The position numbers and the translations under genes are program-made. A model generated the notes under the pieces. That model ran no database searches. It saw nothing but the letters and a program-made list of their open reading frames with translations, and was not told where the DNA came from. Below, piece by piece: positions 23,243 through 35,700 of a DNA stretch of 64,000 nt. Source of the stretch: Cynocephalus volans (Eukaryota; Chordata; Mammalia; Dermoptera; Cynocephalidae); NCBI RefSeq assembly GCF_027409185.1, contig NC_084461.1, positions 190,298,501 to 190,362,500 of the forward strand. The letters run 5' to 3'. Within the stretch, counting starts at the first letter, position 1. Every line of letters starts with the position of its first letter.

Positions 23243-23472
23243 TGTGCTTTATCTGAGACAGCTCTGCAGGGAAACGGTCCTTGGAGCCTGGATCATCACC
23301 CTGCATACCTTTAACTGAGGCCTCCAAGCCTCAGAGAGGACCTGGATTTAGAAAGGAGGCTGGACGGTCCTTGCTGCCCTCCCTGGGGAGAGAGGAAGTT
23401 CCCTGCCTGCTCCCGGGCCAGGAGGAGCTGGGCCAGCAGAGTGGGGACCTGGCCCCTGAGGCAGCGGCGGCC
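23243..23472 (+). other. DTX1: Predicted DTX1 5'UTR part of exon 2
   Basis: A good acceptor (TTTCCATTGCAG) ends at 23242. An in-frame TGA at 23254-23256 closes the frame upstream, and from 23257 the frame stays open for 72 codons up to the start codon without an ATG. The exon boundary is inferred from the acceptor only; a transcript would decide it. Confidence 0.45.
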
Positions 23473-23731
23473 ATGTCACGCCCAGGCCAAGGCGTGATGG
23501 TGCCGGTGAACGGGCTAGGCTTCCCGCCGCAAAACGTGGCCCGGGTGGTGGTGTGGGAGTGGCTGAATGAGCACAGCCGCTGGCGGCCCTACACAGCCAC
23601 CGTGTGCCACCACATCGAGAATGTGCTCAAAGAGGATGCCCGAGGTTCTGTAGTCCTGGGGCAGGTGGACGCCCAGCTGGTGCCCTATATCATCGACCTG
23701 CAGTCCATGCACCAGTTTCGCCAGGACACAG
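23473..23731 (+). CDS. DTX1: DTX1 coding exon 1 (exon 2): start and WWE domain 1
   Basis: Encodes residues 1-86 plus one base, starting [19 protein letters not shown] and carrying the first WWE domain, with W28, E29, W30 and the RPY and HHIE segments. The donor is ACAG followed by GTGAGC at 23732. Phase 1 matches the next exon, completing Gly87. Confidence 0.97.
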
Positions 23732-26700
23732 GTGAGCAGACTCCTGCCCACCCCATCCCACCTGCCAGGCCATGCCAGGCCATGCCTTTCATGGCAGGGA
23801 AAATCCCACCCAGGATTCCTGAAGAGAGAGGCTGGAACTGCAGGAAGGCCAAATCTGGTGATCCAACCTCCCTCCCTGCGGCCCCCTCCCCCTCAGGCCC
23901 TTGGCCCCCTCTGAAAAAGGGACAGTCTCACCTACTCCAGTTTAAGACTTGGATTTCAGTGCAGCTTCTTATATTAGTTGTAGGGCCTTGGGCAAGTTTC
24001 ATCACCTCTCTGAGCCTCAGTTTCCTCATCTGCAAAATGGACAGATCAATATCTATCATAGCTGTGGGAGGATTAAATAAAATTGTGAACATAGAAGAGC
24101 ATTAGAACTCAATATTTGTAGAATAAGGGCTTTACACGCACTTCCTCATTTGATTTTTCCAAAGATCACAGGCAGTAAGTTTTACTACTGTATTTTTAGT
24201 TGGAGTCCCATTTTACAGATGAAGAAACTGAGTCTCACTGAAGCTGAGTGATTTAAACTCAAAACTGGGATTTCAACCCAGGCAGTTGAATTCCAGAGCC
24301 AAAGCTCTTAACTGATATCCTGTACTGGTTCCAAGCATTGGTGGTGTTGGGGTGGAGCGATGGTTGGTGGTAATTATTGGGAGGTGGGGGGTATTGAAGG
24401 TGGGAGTAGGGTGGTAATGATGGAGGAGATAGTGTTGGTGGTTATGTTGGTGGTGACGTCAGTGGTACTGATGGTGGTGGGGGTGGTGAAGTTGAGGGTG
24501 GTGTCATGGTGACGGTGGGATGGTAATAATGGAGGGGTTGGTGGTAGTATTGATTGTGGAATTAGGTGCTGGTGGTGATGTTGATGGTTGTGTTGGTGGT
24601 GTTGTGATGGGTGGTGATGGAGAGAATGATGTTGGTGGCAGCCTTGATGGCCATGTGGTGTGGGTGGTAGTACTGTGTGTGGGCTGGTGAACTATCAGGA
24701 ATAGTGTGGTGCTATTGATGGTTGTGTTGGTGGTGGTGGGACAGATAACGATGATGATAAAAATGGTGAGGTCAGGGCCACAGTCTTTTGTTCCGGAGAT
24801 TTGCCATCATTGTGGAGATTTCCCTGAGTCATTGCCCAGTGGTCCCTGTGACAAGCTTGGTAGGCACTGGGGGTGGTGAGGTCCTGCCTCATGAAAGCTG
24901 CCCAAGAATCTTTGACCCCGAAGGACCAGCTGATGGAGATTTTGAGAAGTTCCTGTGAATCCCTGGATGACAGACCACATGTAACAACCTTGGGGATAGT
25001 AAGATGCTTCCTTTCTCTCTAGACTGTGCCATCCAATATGGTAGCTACTAATCACATGTGGCTATTTAAATTTACATTAATTAAAATTAAGTGAAATTTG
25101 AAATTCAGTTCTTCAGTTACACTAGTCACACTTCAAATGCTCAATAGCCACATGTGTCTTGTGGCTACTGTACAGGACAGTGTAGATCCGGAACATTGCC
25201 ACCATTGCAGTTGGACTGCACTACTGTAGAACACTGCTTGGTCCCTGCAGTGCTCACCAAGTCTAGAAACACAGGTGCATTTATAATGAGTGGCTTATGG
25301 ATGTTACATTTCAGTACAACTGTGTTTCCATAACTCTAGGCATTGACTGCAGTCACTGGTGGGGCCAATGATTCATGCGTTCTATCTTATGATCATTTAT
25401 TGCTTTCCTGCTGTGTGTTAGACTGCGCTAAGCAATGGGAACAAGACAGGGGAGGAAGACAGGGTCCTTAGCAGAGGTCTACTGCTGAAGGTCCTGGTGT
25501 AGTTCAGGAGCAAGCAAGCACAGAATTGCACAGATAATCAGTTGCAGGTCTGAGAGCATGAAATCAGCCTGATCTATGGGTACTCAGGGAAGGCTGGTCT
25601 GAGGAAGTAATGTTTGAACAGAGATCTGAAGAATGAACGTGGGAGGCAATGTTTCAGGCAGAGGAAATGCCAGAGCAAAGGCCCTGGGGTGAGAAGGAGC
25701 AGCCTACATTCAAGTCCATTGCATCTGGAGTGCAGTGAACAGGGCAAGATGGTGCAAAATGAGATTGGACCAAGGACCAGTCATTCTGGCCTGGACAACC
25801 ATGAAAAGGACTTTCAGTTTGATCCTGAGAGTAGGGAGGAGTCACCATCCAGTTCCTGTGCCCATTCTTCCAGAGGGGCATTGAGGTGCTGATGGAGAAA
25901 TTAGAAGTGTTGGGTGTCCCCTGCCCCATTCTCTGTGTTTTATGCTGGAGGTGGGTGGCAGGGGTCTGATAGCAGAAGAGGGTAGGCTTTTTCTTTGTTA
26001 GGTGATTTGGCATTCTGTGGGCTCAGACCTAATGGCGAGTGTAGAGATTTTCCAGGACCTAGCTTGTGTATGGGCAGGGGAGGGGTGCCTTAGAAGCAGG
26101 GTCAGACCCTCCCAAGGCTGCCAAGTTGGCAACTTTGCCTTTGATCCCCCTCTCCATTTCAGGACCCCTTTTCTACTCCCAGAATTTCCACTTGGGCTCC
26201 TGAGTCTCCAGGCTCCTGAACTCCCACCACCTGCCTTTCAGCAGGCCCCTTACTCTCAATAGCACCCCTTTTATGGTTCAGCCTTACTGGACCCCCCCAG
26301 AAGTTCAACTCCAGTCACATCTGCGCACCCCCTCCCCAGAGCTGTTCACTCCACACCTGCCCCATGTTTGCCGGAAAAGGGAAAAAAAAACTTCATCCCT
26401 CAACGGGCTCCTGGGAATCTGCCAAGACCTCCCTGAGCGAGAGGGGAAGGCCTGGAAACCTACTGGGGCTGGCGGGGGACCTAGGAGGCCTGGAAATCTA
26501 CTGGAGGGAGAGGCGAGATGCCTCCCCAGCAGACATGTTAGAGTTTGCTCCCCAGTTCACCCAGGCGCAAAACAATGTCAAGAAAGGATATCTTGTTTTC
26601 ATTGTTAGTGGTCTGGGGAAAAGCCTGGACCAGCAGGGAGCAGACCTGACTGCTGGGCTCTCCTCTGCACTGACAAGCTGTGTGACCTCGGGCAGGTATG

Positions 26701-29700
26701 TTCACCTCTCCAGGTCTCAGCTTCCACATCTGTGAAATGGGTAAGAGCATCACATAACTATCAGGGTTGTTGGATTGAGAGAGAATAGAGCCTATTTTCT
26801 CCCACAAACATCAACTAATCACCTGCTATATACCATACCTAGCTAGTGCGCACCACTGTGGATGCAAGAGAAAAAACAATCTAAAGCTGTAAAACCCATA
26901 ACTCATGTCTATGTGCTGAAATGAAGGGCTTCCATCTAGATTTTTTAACTGAAAATACTCAAAAAGTTCATTGAAGCTGAATTGCAATTTTCGGGAGAGT
27001 AGGAGCATGCCCTGGCTTTGCTAGTGCCCTAACACAGAAGTTGGCAGACTTTTTCTGATAGGGTCAGATAGTAAATACTTTAGGCTTTGTGGGACCTACA
27101 GTCTCTGTTGTAACTCCTCAATGCAGCTGTTTTAGTGTGAAAGCTGCCATAGACAATATGTAAATAATGAATGTGGCTGTGTTCTAATAAAACTAGAGGT
27201 GGACATTGAAATTTGAATTTCATATACTTTTCATGGGTCATGAAATAATCTTTTTTTTTCCAACCATTGAAAAATGTAAAAACCATTCTTAGTTCCTGAG
27301 CTGTACAAAAGCAGGTGGTGGGCAGATTTGGCCCACAGGCTACAGTTCGCAAACCCCTGCCCTACCATAAGACAAGCAGATAGTGCTAGTTGCACAGAAC
27401 ACCCAGCACGGTGTATACCTCGTGGTGTGTGCCAAGGTGCACATGTGTGTACACACATGCACACGGCACCAGCCTGCTGTACACTGCTGCCACCCAAATG
27501 CCCCACGTGCCTGTCATGCTGCCAGCGGAAAAAGACCCAGTAGCAGGCTCGGCCCTGGGGAGAGGCCAGCCTGGGCCCTGTGGAGGCTGCTGTTTATTCA
27601 GCCGTTGCCCCTCACCTTCCCCTGCTGGGCTGTTTTCACCATTTCCGGGGGTGGGGAGGGGGTGGTGAGGTTCCTTTTGAAGCCCAAAGCCCAGAGTCTG
27701 GACTGGAAAATGGAGTCCCCCACTTCCCACCCCCCACATGGAGGCAGAGTGCTGTGACCCAGGCCATATGATGTTAGGTCGCTGACAATGGTGTCCCAGG
27801 CAGAGGCTGGAGGGAGAGCCCGAGGTAGGGGAGGGATGGGTGGCTTGCTTGTTTCTCAGCATGTTCTTCCTGCTAGGCCATGCACTGTGTTTGCCCCAAA
27901 GCTTTGCTCACCTTCCTTTGTCCTGAGCCATCTGTACCACAGACAAACCAAGATTTCCACGACTAGGAAAACCTAGGCTGAGGGGTTTGCCCAGGTGGGC
28001 CCAGCAGTTGGTGGTCTGGGGTTGAGGGGTTTGGCTTCCATCAGCAGTTGGGGAAAGGTTTGGAACTGGCTTCCTGGCTCCAGGAGAGGCCATACTTCCC
28101 AGGAGGGCATCTGCATCCTCTGCTGTTGGGACTGCAGCCTCCAAGGGACTCCCCTAGACCCTGGATTTTCCACCCAGTCCACACAGTTAGACAGAGGTGT
28201 GACTCCACCACTTCCCTGGCCATTCCCAGATTCTCCCTGGCCTTGTGTGGCTAGGGCAGGGGAGGGGCACCTATCTGACTGATGTCTCCCACTTTTCTCC
28301 CCATCTAGTGCTAGGGAACTTACGGCAGCCTTCTGCCCATTCTGTAGGTGGGACAGCTGAAGCCAGGGGAGACCAGGCTGCGGACCATCCAGAAATGCTG
28401 CACATGAGGCTCCACACATGGCTGTGTCTGGAGCTCCCAAGCTGTCAGGCTGGAGTGACAGGTGGTGGCTGGCTTCTTCATTTCCAAGGCCTACATCACT
28501 GGGTAGCTTGGGCTCCACTCAGCTCTGGTCCCTGCCCTTAGGGGAAGGTCCTGTCTAAGGACACTTAGACTGTGGAGACTGGGTCGGACCACCCAGAGGG
28601 AAGGAGCAGCCATCACTGGGGAAAGCACCTCCAGAATTTAGACTCCAGATGGAGAGACTGAGGCCCCAGAGAGGGCAAGTGACTTGCCCAAGGTCACACA
28701 GCCTATCAATCCCAAGCTGGAACCCAGGCCTCCCAGATAGGCCTCTGGGATAGAAAACAAGGTGACATTTGATGCCAGAACTGAGGGAGTTTCCTCCCCC
28801 TTCTCCCTTGAGGGCTCTGTTGGGGCTTGTTGTCAGGTTCTGATCCAATGCAAGGACATCCCACACTAACCTGGAGGCCTTCAGGGCCCAGCTCCCTGGT
28901 TACAGGACCCCTTGGGACCCTCTCCCAGCTAGTCTGGGAAGCCCCTGGGACTGGGCCTGATACTTGGCACAAGAAGGATGATGTGGGAAGAGGGGAGAGG
29001 TCCATCTTGTGGTGGCAGCAGATCCAGCTAATCCACAGGTGGTGTCTCCCACAGCCACCCATCCCACTGCCTACCTTTCCACCATTATAGACCTGTCCTT
29101 TTGGCCTCTGGCTGCTTGTCTAGATCCTGGAGCCTCTTTGATACTGTAAGCTTATCACCACTTTTATTTGATAGTCATTGGTGCCTGCTCAGTACCAGAC
29201 CCTGGGCTGGGGCTTGGGGATTCACAGAGATGGACAAAATCAATCGATTGATTTCAGAGTCTAATCAATCAATTTCAAATCAATTTCAGAGTCTAGTGGA
29301 GGGGAAAGCAAATACATATCATGGGAATAGCATTTGAACCCTCTGACTTTTGAAGCCAACAAATATAGATCTGTATTCTGGCTTGGCCCCTTGCCAGCTG
29401 TGTGACTGTGAGCAAGACCCTTAACTTCTCTGAGCTTCAGTTTACTTGTCTGTATAATGGGGTTAAGAATAGTGTTGTGAGGACTACATGCGATAATGTA
29501 GGTAGAAGCACAGAGAATAATTTGCACACAGGAAGCACTCATGTTCAAGTAGGAAAAATATTTGAATGCTTTGCTGGAGAGGTAGAGTGCCTTTGGTCAG
29601 GTGATGTGGGCAGTGTGTGCCTGAGGGCTTCCTGGAGGAGTCGTCCTTCCAGGTGGAGAAAACAGCATCAGCAAGCTCCTGGAGGAAAGTTCAGGCCTGG

Positions 29701-32700
29701 ATGGCAGAGGGAGGCTGTGACAGAATGGAGGGAGGGGTAAAGGAGGCCTCTTGGGGCCCACCAGAGCCTGGCAGGCTGGATTGCCAGCTGCTGCCCTTTA
29801 GTGGCCAGGCCCTGGGGGACCCAGAGCCACACTGCAGGACCAGCCTCACTAATCACAGTGCCCTTGTTAATCAAGGAGGCCAGAGCTGGAGCAGGTGGGG
29901 CAGGGGCTGACCCAGGCACTTCCTTACAGTCTGTCTGGGCTCCCATCTCCCAGCTGGCATATGCATCACCCCGTTTTACACATAGTAAAGCTGAAGCTCA
30001 GAGGGTGAGGTGCCATCTGCCCAAGCTCAGAAGAGGGGTTTCTGAGATTCAGATCCAGGTCTGCAGTGGGGTGGGGGCGGGGGCCCTCCCAGGCTTGCCC
30101 TGCAACAGGTCCGCGCTGGCCCGGTACCTTGGACAGCGCCGCCAGCGACCTGCTGGTGCCAGCAGTGAATGAAAGTGGGGGGTCCTGGGTTACAGCCCTT
30201 TCTCTCCTCACAGTCATTTCTCTCCCCTCCCATGTCCTCTCCCCCTCCTTCTCCCCTCCCTATCTTTTGCTTCCTCCCATCCCCAGTCTCATCTCTCCAA
30301 GGGAGCTGTGGAGTCTGATCTAGAGATGAGAGAGGTGATGGAAGCTGTGGTGGGGGAGTTGGGCGGGGTACGTGGGGGGGTGACAGGGAAGGTAATGGGA
30401 GGGTGGAGTGAGCTGTGGCAAGGGGTGGGAGCAGATGGCGGCTATGATGGGAGTTATTAAAGGTAAGCTGGAATGGGGGGCACCATAGAGGGAACTGTGA
30501 TGGGGGAGGTGACAGTGGAGGTGATGAGGCTGTGCTGGGAGGTGGTGAGGAAGGTGAAAAGGAGTGATGGGGCGGTGTGGGGTCTAGTGGAGGAGGCAAT
30601 GGGGAAGGTGATAAGAGAGGGGACGGGGCTCTGGAGGAAGAGGGTGGTGGGGCTGTGATGGGGGTGGGGGATTATTAAGGAGGGGGAGGGGAGGGTTCTA
30701 ATACGGAGGTGATAGAGGATGTGATGAGAGGGTGATGAGGAGGGCCAGGATGCTGATGGAGGAGGTGATGGGGGCACGACTGGCCGCAGTGGAGGTGCCC
30801 ATTCATTCAGGCAACAGGCAATGGGGTCCCTAACTCCCTCCCCAGTGAGGAGTTCTTAGAGACAGCCTCTAGGTCCCTAGACAGTCACCCCCCATGAGCC
30901 CACCCAGCCTCCCAGTTGACACAGACACCCTCACCAGCCCCCAGATGTCCCTGGCTGACATCAGCCAAGGGCATGGGGCCCAAAACCTGGAAGTGGCTGC
31001 CTTGGGGAGACTTGCTGGCAGGACCAGGCTCTGGGTTCCCTTCCCAGCAGCTCTCTGGGAATTGTGAGGAGGTGGGGGACTTGTGACTTTGGATAAGCAC
31101 TCTCTCTCTGAGCCTGTTTCCTCACCTGTAGTATGGACCCAATGACAGAACCCATGTCATTGGGTTGTGGTCAATATCCATTCATGCAACAGGAATTTAA
31201 TGAGCACCTACTATGTGCCAGGCACTGTCCCAGGCACTACGGATGCCACAATAAACAGGACAGACACAAATCCCTGCCCTCAAGGCACTTCTGTCTTGGT
31301 GGGGGGTGATAGGTGTGATACAGGAGGCCAAGCACCAAGGAAGTCCCAGGATGTGGGACTGTTCCTGACCTTGGGGCTCCAGGACCTGCTGGGCTGGGGG
31401 CTGAGTCTCCACCAGGTCCTGTGTAGCTGTGTCCTTGCTCTGCCACCCTGGCCAAGCGCCTCTCCCTCTCTGGGCTCCTCTCATCGTCCCTCTTGAGCTA
31501 CTCCAGGCTGCCACCTCCACCTGCCCAGACAGCAATGGCAGACCAGTGACGAGGTGCAGGAGGGAGTCTGGCACCAAGCCCTGGCGCTGAACACCCTGAA
31601 ATGCACAACAAAGGACGAGGCAACCAAAGGAGGTGGCCAGGACAGTCCTGCCAGCAGCTGCAGTGTAGCCACCTCTTCTCCCAATGAAAGGCTGGCTGAG
31701 CCTGCCGCTGCTGAGCCTTTGTCCCCTCTCCCTCCAACTGCAAGCAGAGCATAGCAGGGGAAGCATAGAGTTCACCTGAAATCACAGAGTGGGCATCGCC
31801 CTCCCCAGCTTCCTCCATTCTAGGGAACAAAGGTTCATCCATGCCAAGGTGGTAGTCACCTGGTACTGTGGAAATGGCAGCCAGGGGGGCCTGGGCTCAA
31901 GATTGGTCGCTAATTGCTAGGTGATCTTGGCCAAGTTTCTCCCTCTGGGGCTCAGTTTCCCCATCTACACAGAGGCTGCAAATTCAGATGCTTAAAGGGA
32001 CTGGGCAACTAATAGACGTACGTGCAGTGGCTGGGGAGGCTGAGGCATAACCGCACATCATGTGTTCAGAGAATGGCTGGAATTTTGGTGTGGTTAGAGT
32101 GTGAGGCTATGCAGACAGCTTGTGATGGACCTCGAAGGCTGAGCTAAGGAGCTTAAACTGATTGATTTCCAAGGGTACTAGGGACCTATTGATGGGTGCT
32201 GAGCAGAGGAGTGACATGGTCAGACCTGAGTTTGTGAAAGATCCTTCTGGCTGCCATGTGAGTATGCACTACAAGGTGCAAAGGGTGGACGCTGGGACAC
32301 AGCGAGGAAGCTACTGCAAACGTCCAGGCTAGCAGAAGGGGTGGCTTGGGCCAGCGTGTGGCAGTGGAAGTGGGGAGAAGTTCAAATTCTGGCTGGATTC
32401 CATCCTGGCTGAGTAGCTTAGTGGCTATGTGACTTTGGGCAAGTCACTCCACCTCTCTGTTCCCCACTTAGCATTTGTACAAGACAATGATGATTATGGA
32501 ACCTGCCCTATGGAGTTGTTTTGTGGATTGAGTTGACATACGTGAAGCACTTAAAACAGTGCCTGGCACATAGTAGGCCCTTCATAAGTGTTTACTATTA
32601 TTACTGTTATGTCCATTTCACAGACAAGGAAGGAGCAGCTCAGAGGGCTCTAGGCGGTGGACTATCTGCCCCTTCTGTTCCCTCCCCCTCCATTTTCCAG

Positions 32701-35700
32701 TCTCAGCTACTGCTGCTGTGCCAGATCTAAATGGCAGTGTGTGGCATGGCCCATGGGGTGTGCGCAGCAGCCTCCGAGGTGCTAGCCACTCCCAGTGCCA
32801 CGTAGCCCCTCAGTCTTCCCCAGTCAGAGCTGGAGACCCCATCTCCTCCCCTCCCTTCTCCACCACCCTGGCTGCCAGCAGAGCCTAGGGAGCCTGGACC
32901 AGCTTCAAATGTGCAGAAACCGCTAATGGGCCACAGCTTAGCTTGACGGGTCCCAGAGGGGAGTTTGGAGAGAAACAGAACACTGTGGGATTATTGATCG
33001 CAGGGCAGGAAGGGGGAGGTGGCCTGGACCCACAGGCTGCAGTTCAAATCCCAGCCTGGCCGGTGCCCTGAGCCAGGCTTCAGTGTCTTCTCAAGGAGCC
33101 TCAGTTTCCCCATCTGCCAAATGGGGATAATAATAGTGCACACCCCAAGGGCTGCTGTGAGGAGTAGGAGGGGGCGCACATAGGCCCGTAGCACAGTAGC
33201 TGGCCCAGCAGAAGCATGCAATGCATCGGTCATTATGGTTATTGGTACTGCATTTGTTATTGTTAGAGGGAGTTGGCCAGCTGTGCAGATAATCAGCCAA
33301 GGGCTTACGGGAGAGGTGGCTGTTCTGGAATGTCATATAGCAGTTTGGGATTCGAACTTCAGACATGTCACTCACTCTCTGTGTAACCTCTGAGCCTCAG
33401 TTTCCTCCTTTGAAACCTGGGCTCATGAGAATGGAGCAGAGTGGTGAAAGGAATAGCAGTCTGGGTGTGGGTTCTGGCTAGACCACTCACTTGCAGATCT
33501 CTGTGGGCATGTTCTTAAACCGCTCCATGCCTCTGTTTTCTCACCTCTAAAATGGGGTAATACTATCCTTATGTCATAGGGTTGTCGTGAAGATTCAATG
33601 AGTTAGTATGAGCCTGGGCCAGACATGTGTGCTCTCTGTGTGTGAACGACTGTTATTATTTCTGTGTTGGTAGGGGATTCAGTCACATCCCTCACTAAGG
33701 ACCCAGCATCCAGTGGGTGCTCAATCATGCTCAACCCACCGTCCAACCCCCAGTCACAGGTTTCAGCCTGCAGCAGGGCTCTCCCCACCTGACAGGATGT
33801 CCCATGATCACCACCCACGGGCCCTCCTTCCCGTCAGGGTCTGGGTGCCCCCAAACTGAGATCATTTCCCTCCCGGAAGCCACCCACAGAGGGAGGGGTT
33901 CCCTACTGGGCCTTGAGGCTGGCCCCGCCCAGGGAGGAACTGTTTGGATGCTGAGGGGCAGACAGGAGGGCTCAAGACCCTTTCCTCTCTCCATGGATTC
34001 GGCTTCTTCTTAAGTCCAACAGCAGGAGGCTGAGACACCCACATATCCCACCTCTGAGCAAGGTGGGTCACATCAGGACCCCCTCAGGGCCAAAACCTCA
34101 CACAGCTAAACATCTGGAAGTAAAGCCAAGGTAATGAGTTCCCCATTGCTGGAGGTATCCTAGGCTGGGCTACCACATGGCTAAGTTGAACCCCTTAGAA
34201 CCAGTCCAACCTGGACCTTCCTTTCACTCCATGAGTGGAGTATCATTTCCAGCTGTCTGCTCACACCCTCCAAGATTTCACCTCTCTGGGCCTCAGTTTC
34301 CTCATCTGTTAAATGGTAATAATCCTCGTCTCTCCCTGGAAGGAATGGTGTGTGGACAAAATGAGGGAATTCAAGGAAAGTGCTGAGCACAGCTTGTGGC
34401 ATACAGTAGGTGCTCAATAAATGTTAGCACTTCTGTTATTGCTGTGGCTATTTCCTACTCCCGTCTCTCCTCGCCACTCTTGTCTGTCTCTTGGCTTCAG
34501 CCTCCTGTTCTCCCTGACTCCCTGTGATTGTCTCAGCCTCTAGGTTTCTGGCTGTTTTTCTTTTTGTCTCTCAAACTTGCTGTCTCTTTGACTCCAGCTC
34601 TGCTTGTATCTGCCTCACGATTTTCCATGTTGGTCTTGGCCTCTGACAGCCTCTCCATGTGCGTGTGTGTGTCTCTATCTCTCTGTGTCTCTCCACCTTT
34701 ATCTCTCTCACTCCCCTCTGTGCCTCGGCCTTTCTCCCTGTCTCTGCCCCAGACATGGCACAGTCACTGGCTGCAAGGGCTATGGCTGCCCCCCACACCC
34801 AGTCTCAGGGGGCCCAGCTCCTGCAATCCTCCAGCTGACATTTGGCCAAAACTCCTTTCCCCTCAATTCAACTGGAAGGAAATTGGAATTTATCAACCAA
34901 ACATTCTTAAGAAACAGGGGGCCGGGATGGGGGTTGGGGACAACAAAAGCAGACACAAAAACAGGTCCAGAAGTGGCACGTGCTTGACACAGGTCCCTAA
35001 ATGCCATGGACACGCAGATCCATCATGGCCAGCACAGCCGGTGCTCTAGAGGCCAGAGAGGGGGAGTGATCTGCTCAAGGACACTGGCTGAGCGGGTAGA
35101 TGAGAAAGACCAGCCATGCCTCTAGGCCATCAGTCTGAGGCCTGCCCATCTTCCAGAGCCTCCAGCCCCATCTTAGACCCATTGTTTTGGCCAAAGATCT
35201 AGGCCAAGGCCACTGCAGAGGAGAAGGAGCATTCTGCCACTGCCCCAGTGGAAATCTCGAGATCACAGCTCAGGCAGGTCACAGGGAACCAGCTGTCCCC
35301 CCTCAGCCTGGTTCCTGGCTAGCCTGGGCCAGAGGGGTGGATGGACCGGCAGGCAGGCAGCAGCGGGCGCTGCGGGGTGCAGAGCCCAGCAGGGAGGACG
35401 GCAGCTGCCCTAATTACTCCAGCTCTCCAGGTTCCAATCTCATTTCAAAAGGACTCCAGGGACACAGCCTTTAATAACTACCAGTAAACAGGCAGGAAAA
35501 TCGATACCTGGTAAATAGAGCCCTGGAGAGAAGGAGGCCTGGGCTGGCTGGCCCTGGCAAACTCCCAGAGTCCTTTAGTGCAGAGCCAGCCAACCTTGAC
35601 AGTTGGGGCCCCAACCCCACCCCAGCCTCAGGGTCATCCCCAGGGACCCTGTGAGGCTTTGGCCTTCCTGGTGGGTCTGCTTCTGCCGAGCCCTCTTCTT

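Noticed and set aside
30027-30777. Ser/Pro/His-rich open frames on the - strand (190 and 106 codons)
   Set aside because: They mirror the G-rich imperfect minisatellite on the + strand and have no start context or homology.
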